Positions 28,967 to 35,173 of a stretch of 35,173 bases of DNA are shown piece after piece; position 1 is the stretch's first letter; every line of letters starts with the position of its first letter. A program made the translations under genes and the position numbers. This DNA comes from JAIBJN01 sp035762005 (GTDB lineage Bacteria > Actinomycetota > Thermoleophilia > Gaiellales > Gaiellaceae): positions 1-35,173 of the forward strand of contig DASTQA010000076.1 in the NCBI GenBank assembly GCA_035762005.1, read 5' to 3'. Below the pieces are notes generated by a model. That model was not told where the DNA came from. It searched no databases and worked only from the letters and a program-made list of their open reading frames with translations.

Positions 28967-29782
28967 GTGCAGGAAGCCGACCTCACAGAGAGACTCGACC
29001 AGTCCGGAGTGCCGCCGGTCGTCGTCAACGGCGGCCACGGCGAGCCGGACACGGCCGTCGTAGCCCAGTCGGAGGAGGCCGTCGCGCCCCCGTCGGGGAC
29101 GCCGATGATCGTCTTCGAGACGGTGACGAAGGTCTACGACCCGAACGTCGTCGCCCTCAGGGAGGCGACCTTCGTGATCGAGAAGGGCGAGTTCGTCTTC
29201 CTCGTCGGTCCCTCCGGGTCCGGCAAGTCGACGATCATGCGCCTGCTCCTCAAGGAGCTCGACCCGACCGACGGGCGCATCATCGTCGGCGGGCGCGAGC
29301 TCGCGCGCCTCAAGGGCTCGAAGGTGCCGATGCTCCGCCGCAACATCGGCTGCGTCTTCCAGGACTTCAAGCTCCTCACCGACCGCACCGCCTACGAGAA
29401 CGTTGCCTACGCGCTCAAGGTGCAGGGCGAGTCGAAGCGCGACATCCGCGCGAAGGTGCCGGAGATCCTCGCCCTCGTCGGCCTCGGGGCGAAGATGAAC
29501 AACTACCCGCACGAGCTCTCGGGCGGCGAGCAGCAGCGCGTGTCGATCGCGCGCGCGTTCGTCAACCACCCGCCGCTCCTCATCTGCGACGAGCCGACGG
29601 GGAACCTCGATCCCGATACGTCCGTCGGGATCATGCAGCTCCTCTACCGGATCAACCGCACGGGCACGACGGTCGTGATGGCGACGCACGACCGGGAGAT
29701 GGTGGACAAGATGCGCAAGCGCGTCATCGCCCTCGAGGAGGGGACGGTCATGCGCGACGAGCGGCGCGGCGGCTACGGCTAG
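28967..29782 (+). CDS. ftsE: Cell-division ABC ATPase FtsE (with N-terminal extension)
   Basis: FtsE with FtsX controls cell-wall hydrolases at the septum or side wall. The classic FtsE starts at Met 29105 (MIVFETVTKVYDPNVVALRE; 225 residues). Counted from the upstream GTG at 28967 (271 residues), Walker A is GPSGSGKST (81-89), with Q-loop FQDFKLL, signature SGGEQQR, Walker B LLICDEPTGNLD and MATHDREMV. The 46 residues before Met47 use the same GC-rich codons as real coding DNA, so I favour the longer form, but neither start has a good ribosome-binding site. ftsX follows after 17 bases. Confidence 0.93.
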   Translation: MQEADLTERLDQSGVPPVVVNGGHGEPDTAVVAQSEEAVAPPSGTPMIVFETVTKVYDPNVVALREATFVIEKGEFVFLVGPSGSGKSTIMRLLLKELDPTDGRIIVGGRELARLKGSKVPMLRRNIGCVFQDFKLLTDRTAYENVAYALKVQGESKRDIRAKVPEILALVGLGAKMNNYPHELSGGEQQRVSIARAFVNHPPLLICDEPTGNLDPDTSVGIMQLLYRINRTGTTVVMATHDREMVDKMRKRVIALEEGTVMRDERRGGYG

Positions 29783-29799
29783 GTGCGGCGGGACGGCTG

Positions 29800-30687
29800 A
29801 TGCTGCGGGTCCGGCTCTTCCTCTCCGAGGCGGTCCGCTCGATCGGGGCGAACATCTCGACGACCGTGGCCGCGGTCATGACCGTGCTCATCGGCATGTT
29901 CCTCCTCGGGCTCTTCATCGCGCTCGGGAGCTGGGTCATCTCCTGGACGAACCACGTGAAGAAGGACCTCGTCGTCAACGTCTACTTCTGCACGGAGCTG
30001 ACGTGCGGGAAGGAGGCGAGCGACAAGCAGATCGAGGCCGTGCGCACGCAGCTCACCGGCAATCCCGACGTGAAGGAATTCGCCTTCATCACGAAGGAGG
30101 AGGCGCTCGAGGAGATGAAGCGGCGCTTCCCGGAGCTGACCGGCAACCTCGCCCGGAACCCGCTCCCCGCCGCGTACGAGGTCGTCCCCGCCGACGCCGA
30201 CTTCGTGCAGGAGATCGCCGCGACGCTCGAGCCGGCTCCGGCGGGCGTCGAGCGCGTGACCTACGGCGAGAAGAAGGCGGAGCGCGTCCTGCAGGTGGCG
30301 ACGATCATCGGCGCCATCTTCCTCGTCGGGAGCGTGATCCTGCTCGTCGCCTCGACGATCCTGATCGCGAACACGATCCGCCTCTCGATCTTCTCCCGGC
30401 GGCGCGAGATCGAGGTGATGAAGCTCGTGGGCGCGACGAACTGGTTCGTGCGGGCGCCCTTCATGCTCGAGGGCATCCTCTGCGGCCTCGCGGGCTCCGT
30501 CCTCGCGGTCGTCCTCCTGCTGCTCGCGAAGGAGCTCGCCCTCCCCGGCATCATGGGCCGCATCGAGAGCCCGGACGACATCCGGGCGTGGAGCTTTCCC
30601 GTCGTCGCCCTCGTGCTCGTCGCCGTCAGCCTCGTCGTCGGCGCGATAGGCTCGGGGATCACGATGAGGCGCTTCCTGCGGATCTAG
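29800..30687 (+). CDS. ftsX: Cell-division ABC permease-like protein FtsX
   Basis: FtsX is the membrane partner of FtsE; its outer loop activates peptidoglycan hydrolases. The 295-residue protein has the first membrane helix at about 23-47, a large outer domain (about 50-165, with two cysteines in VYFCTELTCGKEASD), and three further helices, with the conserved cytoplasmic stretch RREIEVMKLVGATNWFVRAPFMLEG. The CxxxxxC pair in the outer domain may form a disulfide. It is coupled to ftsE and followed by an S41 protease, a neighbour also seen in Firmicutes. Confidence 0.94.
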   Translation: MLRVRLFLSEAVRSIGANISTTVAAVMTVLIGMFLLGLFIALGSWVISWTNHVKKDLVVNVYFCTELTCGKEASDKQIEAVRTQLTGNPDVKEFAFITKEEALEEMKRRFPELTGNLARNPLPAAYEVVPADADFVQEIAATLEPAPAGVERVTYGEKKAERVLQVATIIGAIFLVGSVILLVASTILIANTIRLSIFSRRREIEVMKLVGATNWFVRAPFMLEGILCGLAGSVLAVVLLLLAKELALPGIMGRIESPDDIRAWSFPVVALVLVAVSLVVGAIGSGITMRRFLRI

Positions 30688-30732
30688 GGTGGTGCCGACG
30701 GGAGGCCCCGCAGCTGACTCGGCGGGCGGCCC

Positions 30733-31908
30733 ATGAGACGCGGGGCGGGCTCGCTTGCGGCCGCGCTCCTGGTCGTCGCGGCGTTCTTCGTCGGGTTCCT
30801 CGTCACCCGCAGCGCCTCCGGCCCGCCCTCGGCGGCGGCGCCGCTCCGCGCCGACCGGCCGGTGCAGATCGTCGACGAGGTCCGCGCGACGCTCGCGTCC
30901 TCCTACTACCGCTGGATCGCGCCCGACGTCCTGCGTGAGGAGACCGTGGACGGGGTGCTCGAGGGCCTCGACGACCCGCACACCGACTACCTGACGGCGG
31001 CCGAGTACCGGGCTCTGCAGGAGAAGACGGAGGGGACGTACTCGGGCATCGGCCTGACGGTCGGGCCGGCGGGGGACGGGCTCATCGTCACGTCGGCGCT
31101 GAACGGGCCCGCCCGGGAGGCCGGCATCCGCAGGGGGGACGTCATCGTGAGAGTCGACGGCGAGCGCGTCGGCAGGCTGACTTTCGAGCGCTCGCTCGCG
31201 CTCATCAAGGGCGAGACCGGGACGCTCGTCCGCCTGCGCGTGAAGCGGCGCGGGACGAAGACGCTCGACTTCACCGTCGTGCGCCAGGACATCGACGTGC
31301 CCCCGATCAGCGCCCGCATGCTCCTCGTCGACCGGCGCAAGGTGGCCTACGTGAGCGTCTTCTCCTTCCCCGAAGGGGCGGCGGAGCGCATCGAGCGCGC
31401 CACCTCCGGGCTCGTGGCCGAGGGGGCGAAGGCCGCGATCATCGATCTCCGCAACAACCCGGGCGGGCTCTTCTCGGAGGCGGTCTCGACCGCCTCGGTG
31501 TATCTGCACGACGGCATCGTCTGCCGCACGGACGGCGTCCACGAGGAGGCGCGCACCTACCGGGTGACAGGCTTCGCCACGCAGCCGGAGCTTCCCCTCG
31601 TCCTCCTCGTGAACAGCGGCACCGCGAGCGCGGCGGAGATCCTCGCGGGGGCCCTGCACGACAACGACCGCGCCGTGCTCGTCGGCGAGCGGACGTTCGG
31701 CAAGGCGTCGGTGCAGACGATCGCGCCCCTTCGAAACGGCGCCGCTCTGAAGCTCACGACCGCGAAGTACGTCACACCGGCGGGCGCGGACATCACCGGC
31801 CGGGGGATCGAGCCGGGGATCGTCGCGGTCGACGACCCGCTCACGCGTGCGGACGAGGCCCTCCGGATCGCCCGCAAGGCGCTCCTCGAGTCCCTGGCCG
31901 ACGCGTAG
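30733..31908 (+). CDS. C-terminal processing peptidase, S41 family (PDZ domain)
   Basis: The 391-residue protein is anchored by one N-terminal helix (about 7-26) and acts outside the cytoplasm. It has a PDZ domain (about 97-175, GTYSGIGLTVGPAGDG and REAGIRRGDVIVRVDGE) and an S41 domain with the Ser/Lys pair: Ser299 in NSGTASAAEILAGAL and Lys324 in FGKASVQ, with Gln328. Such proteases trim or cut envelope proteins, often signalling or cell-wall enzymes. It starts 45 bases after ftsX, so it may serve the same division process. It is CtpA/CtpB-like; I give no symbol because the clade cannot be fixed. Confidence 0.93.
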   Translation: MRRGAGSLAAALLVVAAFFVGFLVTRSASGPPSAAAPLRADRPVQIVDEVRATLASSYYRWIAPDVLREETVDGVLEGLDDPHTDYLTAAEYRALQEKTEGTYSGIGLTVGPAGDGLIVTSALNGPAREAGIRRGDVIVRVDGERVGRLTFERSLALIKGETGTLVRLRVKRRGTKTLDFTVVRQDIDVPPISARMLLVDRRKVAYVSVFSFPEGAAERIERATSGLVAEGAKAAIIDLRNNPGGLFSEAVSTASVYLHDGIVCRTDGVHEEARTYRVTGFATQPELPLVLLVNSGTASAAEILAGALHDNDRAVLVGERTFGKASVQTIAPLRNGAALKLTTAKYVTPAGADITGRGIEPGIVAVDDPLTRADEALRIARKALLESLADA

Positions 31909-31979
31909 TGGCGGCCAGGACGGCCGGGCGCCGCCTCGGCGGGGCAGAGGCGGGCGCGGACCGGGCCGCAGGACGCTAG

Positions 31980-33674
31980 GTGCCCGAGCTCGTCGTCTGC
32001 GAGCTCGCGCGGCGGGGCAAGCTCCTCGTCGGCGAGCCCTACTTCGAGGGCGGCGTGCCGATCGTCGCCGAGCGCAAGGGCGCGGGCGAGGCCGGCCCGG
32101 GCGACCTCGCCGTCCTCCGCGCCGGCCGCGGGCGGGCGCGCGTCGAGCGCGTCCTCGGCCGGGCCTCCCACATCGAGGCGGTCCTCGAGGGGCTCCTCTG
32201 GCAGGAGGGCGTCCGCCGTCCTCACGCCCCTCTGCCGGAGGCTCTGCCGGAGGACGAGCCCGACCGCGTCGACCTGCGCGGACTCTTCGCGTTCACGATC
32301 GACCCCGACGAGGCGAAAGACTTCGACGACGCGCTCAGCCTCCGGCGCGAGGGCGACGGCGTCCGTGCCTGGGTGCACATCGCGGACGTCTCCGCCTACG
32401 TCCCCGCCGGCTCGCCGCTCGACGGCGACGCGGGCGAGCGCGGCTTCTCGGTCTACGTCCCCGGCCGCGTCGAGCCGATGCTGCCGGAGGAGCTCTCGGC
32501 CGACCTCTGCAGCCTCCGTCCGCATGTCGAGCGGCGCTGCGTCACCGTGGAGATCCCCTTCGACCCGGACCTGGCTCCCGGCGAGCCGAGCTTCTACCGC
32601 AGCACGATCCGCAGCCGCGAGCGCCTGACGTACGGCCACGCCCAGGCGATCCTCGCCGGCGAGGAGCGGGCAGGGGAGGAGCTCGCGGCGACGCTTCGAC
32701 TCGCGCAGGAGGTGACCGAGGCGCTCCGCCGCCGCCGCTACGGGCGGGGCGCGCTCCGGATCGAGACCGGCGAGATCGCCTTCGCCTTCGACGGCGAGGG
32801 CGGGGTCGAGCGCGCCTGGATCGAGTCCGAGCCGCTCGCGCACATGCTCGTCGAGGAGCTGATGATCGCGGCGAACGAGGCGGTCGCCGGACTTCTCGCG
32901 GGCCGGGGGCGGGAGGCGCTCTACCGTGTGCACGAGCGGCCCGATCCGCAGTCGGTCGAGCTCCTCCTCGCCAAGCTCGCCGCCCTCGAGGTGCCCGCGC
33001 CGCCGGTCCCCGAGCACCTGACGGAGGCGGAGGCGGCCCGCCTCGCCGCGCGCGTGAGCGAGGCGGTCGCGCGCCACGCCGAGCAGTCGGGTCGGGGCGG
33101 GGAGGCCTTCCCGGCGCTCGTCCTGCGGGCGCTCAAGCAGGCGCGCTACGACCCGAGGAACCTCGGCCACTCCGGCCTCGCCAGCCGCGCCTACTGCCAC
33201 TTCACCTCGCCGATCCGCCGTTACCCGGACCTCGTCTGCCACCGGGCGCTCCTGCGCGAGCTCGGCGTCTCCGACGTCGAGCCGCCGGACGACCTCGCGG
33301 AGCTCGCCGAGTGGACCTCCGTGCGCGAGCGCGACGCGGCGCAGCTCGAGTACCGCGCCGACGAGCTCTGCCTCGCGTGGTTCCTCGAGCGGCGGCTCTT
33401 CGAGGAGGGCTGGGACGCGTCCTTCGAGGGCGAGATCACGGGCGTCATCGGCTCCGGCGTCTTCGTCCGCTTCGACGGCGTGTTCGAGGGCTACGTCCCC
33501 GCGCGCCGGCTGCCCGGCGACTACTTCGAGATCGACCCCCTCGGCACGGCGCTCGTCGGGCGGCGCACCGGCTCGGCGTACCGCCTCGGCGACCCGATCG
33601 CCGTGCAGGTCGCCGACGTCCGCCGCTGGGAGGGCAAGGTCGAGCTCGCCCTCGCAGACCGGTCCCGAAACTAA
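31980..33674 (+). CDS. RNase II/RNase R family 3'-5' exoribonuclease
   Basis: The 564-residue protein has a short N-terminal cold-shock-like OB part (about 1-90), an RNB catalytic domain (about 96-420) with FTIDPDEAKDFDDALS (Asp108, Asp114, Asp116, Asp117 bind the metals), ERRCVTVEIPFDPD and YCHFTSPIRRYPDLVCHRAL, and a C-terminal S1 RNA-binding domain (about 472-560). It is shorter than E. coli RNase R (over 800 residues) and lacks the basic tail. It probably degrades structured or non-stop mRNA. RNase R works with SmpB-tmRNA, and here smpB and ssrA follow directly, which supports this role. The start is GTG 31980. Confidence 0.91.
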   Translation: MPELVVCELARRGKLLVGEPYFEGGVPIVAERKGAGEAGPGDLAVLRAGRGRARVERVLGRASHIEAVLEGLLWQEGVRRPHAPLPEALPEDEPDRVDLRGLFAFTIDPDEAKDFDDALSLRREGDGVRAWVHIADVSAYVPAGSPLDGDAGERGFSVYVPGRVEPMLPEELSADLCSLRPHVERRCVTVEIPFDPDLAPGEPSFYRSTIRSRERLTYGHAQAILAGEERAGEELAATLRLAQEVTEALRRRRYGRGALRIETGEIAFAFDGEGGVERAWIESEPLAHMLVEELMIAANEAVAGLLAGRGREALYRVHERPDPQSVELLLAKLAALEVPAPPVPEHLTEAEAARLAARVSEAVARHAEQSGRGGEAFPALVLRALKQARYDPRNLGHSGLASRAYCHFTSPIRRYPDLVCHRALLRELGVSDVEPPDDLAELAEWTSVRERDAAQLEYRADELCLAWFLERRLFEEGWDASFEGEITGVIGSGVFVRFDGVFEGYVPARRLPGDYFEIDPLGTALVGRRTGSAYRLGDPIAVQVADVRRWEGKVELALADRSRN

Positions 33675-33710
33675 TTGCCGCTCTTTGCGAGGAAACGCTC
33701 CGGGTCCCTC

Positions 33711-33858
33711 TTGCGCGCCTGCTCGCGCCCCTTTAGGTTGCCGCTTGCGCCGAGCACGGAGCGCGAGTAGGACGAAGCTTCACCGGTAGGCACTACGCGG
33801 AAGCGGAAGGTTCGCCGGAGAAGTGGACGGAAGCGCAACCGGCTCGGCGAATTTTTTT
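33711..33858 (+). promoter_or_regulatory. Promoter, hairpin and T-run before smpB (small RNA or attenuator candidate)
   Basis: The 198-base gap between the exonuclease gene and smpB has visibly lower GC than its flanks. TTGCGC (33711-33716) and TAGGTT (33734-33739) with 17 bases between look like a promoter. TTCGCCG-G-AG (33811-33820) pairs with CTCGGCGAA (33843-33851) with one bulge, directly followed by seven T residues (33852-33858), the only intrinsic-terminator-like T-run in the window. An RNA of about 110 bases would end 14 bases before the smpB ATG. It could be an attenuator in the smpB leader or a separate small RNA. Confidence 0.5.
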
Positions 33859-33872
33859 GGTCCAATGCGGGC

Positions 33873-34334
33873 ATGGCGCCGGGGATCAAGCTCATCGCCG
33901 AGAACCGGCGCGCGCGCCACGAGTACCACCTGCTCGAGCGCTACGAGGCCGGCCTCGTCCTCACCGGGACGGAGGTGAAGGCGCTCCGCGACGGCAAGGC
34001 CATCCTCCAGCGGGCGTTCGCCGACGTCCGCGGCGGCGAGGTGTACCTCGTCGGCGCGCACATCCCCGAGTACGCGCAGGGGACGCTCGCGAACCACGAC
34101 CCCGACCGCGACCGCAAGCTCCTCCTCCACCGGCGCGAGATCGACCAGCTCGTCGGCAAGGTGCAGGAGAAGGGCCTGACCCTCGTCCCGACGAGGCTCT
34201 ACTGGAAGGACGGCCGGGTGAAGATCGAGCTCGCGCTCGCGCGCGGGAAGGACGTGCGCGACAAGCGCCGAACCCTCGCCGACCGCGACGCCCGCCGCCA
34301 GATCGAGCGCGAGCTCAAGGCCCGCTCCCGCTAG
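33873..34334 (+). CDS. smpB: SsrA-binding protein SmpB
   Basis: SmpB brings tmRNA to ribosomes stalled on broken messages. The 153-residue protein has the complete OB-fold: IAENRRARHEYHLLERYEAG, then LTGTEVKALRDGKAILQRAF, VYLVGAHIPEYAQGTLANHD and KLLLHRREIDQLVGKVQEKG. The C-terminal basic tail (RGKDVRDKRRTLADRDARRQ) becomes a helix in the mRNA channel. The ATG at 33873 matches the family start. There is no good Shine-Dalgarno, and a T-run hairpin lies just upstream. Its partner RNA ssrA begins 435 bases downstream. The 3' end overlaps the stop of a minus-strand gene by 20 bases. Confidence 0.97.
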   Translation: MAPGIKLIAENRRARHEYHLLERYEAGLVLTGTEVKALRDGKAILQRAFADVRGGEVYLVGAHIPEYAQGTLANHDPDRDRKLLLHRREIDQLVGKVQEKGLTLVPTRLYWKDGRVKIELALARGKDVRDKRRTLADRDARRQIERELKARSR

Positions 34335-34749
34335 TCCGCCGGAGGACGACCGCGTGGATCGCGGCCGCGAGGGCGAGGAACGCCGCCACCGACCAGAGCG
34401 CGACGAGCCCATGCGTGTCCGCGCCCGTCTCGCCGGCGAGGAGCCACACGACGAGCACGGCGGCGCCGAGGGCGCTCCCGACGGCCGCGGCGAGCGTCAC
34501 CGCCCGCTCGCCGCTCGTGCCCGCGAGCGTCCACTCGACGAGCGCGAACGCGACGAGCGCGGCGCCGAGCAGCTGGACGTAGAACGCGGGCCGGGGGAGG
34601 GGGAGGCCGAAGACCTCCCAGAGCCGGTCCCAGCTTCCGGCGAGGAGGAAGAGGGCGAGGCCGCCGTTCGAGAGCGCGTCGACGCGGAGGACGAGTGCCT
34701 GCGACAGGCGCAGGCGGCCCCGGGCGCGGCTGAGGCGGGCGAGCGGCAC
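34315..34749 (-). CDS. Small membrane protein of unknown function
   Basis: This is the only minus-strand gene I accept. From the GTG at 34749 it encodes 144 residues with four hydrophobic segments (for example GGLALFLLAG, VQLLGAALVAFALVEWTLAG, AVGSALGAAVLVVWLLAGE and ALWSVAAFLALAAAIHAVVL), joined by short charged loops, a pattern of real membrane proteins and not of antisense shadows. The opening RLRLSQALVLRVDALSNGGL resembles small four-helix actinobacterial membrane proteins of unknown role. The start is uncertain: the frame stays open to 34857, inside ssrA. It converges on smpB with a 20-base overlap, and its 5' end lies next to the ssrA promoter. Confidence 0.7.
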   Translation of the reverse strand: MPLARLSRARGRLRLSQALVLRVDALSNGGLALFLLAGSWDRLWEVFGLPLPRPAFYVQLLGAALVAFALVEWTLAGTSGERAVTLAAAVGSALGAAVLVVWLLAGETGADTHGLVALWSVAAFLALAAAIHAVVLRRTSGSGP

Positions 34750-34752
34750 CGC

Positions 34753-34758
34753 TATACT
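34753..34758 (+). promoter_or_regulatory. Putative -10 element (TATACT) of ssrA
   Basis: CGCTATACT ends 10 bases before the first base of the tmRNA (34769). It is the best -10 match among the CGCTANNCT-like elements, as expected for a highly expressed RNA. A -35 is not clear (GCTGAG at about 34729-34734). Confidence 0.6.
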
Positions 34759-34768
34759 TTGACGGTCT

Positions 34769-35132
34769 GGGGGCGACCTGGTCTCGACGGGGTCGGTTCT
34801 CCGGAAGAGCTGCAAGCCGAGGTCCCCGGTTGGCCTCGTTAAACAACCGGGAAACAACGCAAGTGCGAAGCCAAACGAGCTAGCACTCGCTGCCTAACCA
34901 GCGGTAGCGCGTCGGCTCCGGTCTCGGCCCGTGGATCGGAGACCCGGCGTCAGAAAACGGGCTCGCCGCCGACGGAGCGCTGATCGCCCGAGGCGGGACT
35001 CTGCAGGATCGGCTAGCTCGGAGGTAGGTCCGCCGACCCACCGGCCGCCGGGCGAAATGCAAGGGACGGCTGTGCTTGGAGAGGCTCTTACCGGTGCGGC
35101 TTCGGACGCGGGTTCGATTCCCGCCGCCTCCA
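34769..35132 (+). ncRNA. ssrA: Transfer-messenger RNA (tmRNA)
   Basis: tmRNA rescues stalled ribosomes by acting as alanine tRNA and then as a short message. The 5' end GGGGGCG (34769-34775) pairs with CGCCTCC (35125-35131, one G-U pair) to make the acceptor stem, and A35132 is the discriminator base; the CCA seems not to be encoded. The D-loop region (GACCTGGTCTCGACGGGG) and the T-arm (GCGGGTTCGATTCCCGC) are typical. The tag frame ends in ELALAA and TAA (34895-34897). Reading back gives GNNASAKPNELALAA from GGA 34850, although the exact resume codon is not certain. The length is 364 bases. Confidence 0.95.
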
Positions 35133-35173
35133 CCTTCTGGCTCTACAGGCCGTTCTCGGGGCCGGTCGATTGA
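35133..35173 (+). other. End of window after tmRNA
   Basis: No gene or clear terminator is visible in these last 41 bases. An open frame passes through the tmRNA to the end of the window, but it is a shadow of the RNA gene. Confidence 0.5.

Noticed and set aside
33671..33895. Minus-strand open frame of 74 codons across the gap before smpB
   Set aside because: Its third positions are mixed, unlike real genes here, and its end overlaps the exonuclease stop and the smpB start. I keep the region as a regulatory or small-RNA candidate.

Overview
This window is chromosomal DNA from a very GC-rich bacterium. Codon third positions are almost all G or C, and GTG starts, leaderless-looking genes and a YbdK/GCS2-type ligase are present. 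The gene set (long-form hibernation factor, SecA with a zinc tail, FtsEX beside PrfB and SmpB, an LCP protein with an extra C-terminal domain) suggests an actinobacterium. My best guess is a deep-branching one such as the class Thermoleophilia (Gaiellales/Solirubrobacterales). That placement is inferred from protein flavour, not from a marker-gene search. Nearly all genes lie on the plus strand. I see no insertion sequence, prophage, CRISPR array or tRNA.

Layout. (1) 1-11556: F1 ATP synthase genes, but the atp cluster is split. atpA (5' end outside the window) and atpG are followed by a secreted Kelch protein, a complete five-gene oligopeptide/dipeptide ABC transporter and a membrane-anchored zinc-finger (ZAS) anti-sigma-like protein. 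Only then come atpD and atpC. (2) 11557-20158: a GCS2/YbdK ligase, a large LytR-CpsA-Psr protein, a small sugar nucleotidyltransferase, a cupin, S-adenosylhomocysteinase, methylthioribose-1-phosphate isomerase, a second sugar nucleotidyltransferase with a left-handed beta-helix tail, and ComF. The LCP and nucleotidyltransferase genes suggest cell-envelope glycopolymer synthesis. ahcY-mtnA handles recycling of S-adenosylmethionine by-products. (3) 20159-23724: a secreted M6 (immune-inhibitor-A-like) metalloprotease behind a strong promoter and a leader of about 275 nt with riboswitch-like pairings, then two small lipoproteins, one of them thioredoxin-like. (4) 23725-35173: a translation, secretion and ribosome-rescue block: hpf, an unknown gene, secA, prfB with a programmed +1 frameshift, ftsE-ftsX, an S41 protease, an RNase II/R-family exonuclease, smpB and the tmRNA gene ssrA. 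A small minus-strand membrane protein lies between smpB and ssrA.

The points most worth a second look are the split atp operon, the structured leader of the M6 protease, the lower-GC gap with a hairpin and T-run just before smpB, the repeated CGCTANNCT-like -10 element that makes secA look leaderless, and the prfB frameshift site. I found nothing that I can call a wholly new system.
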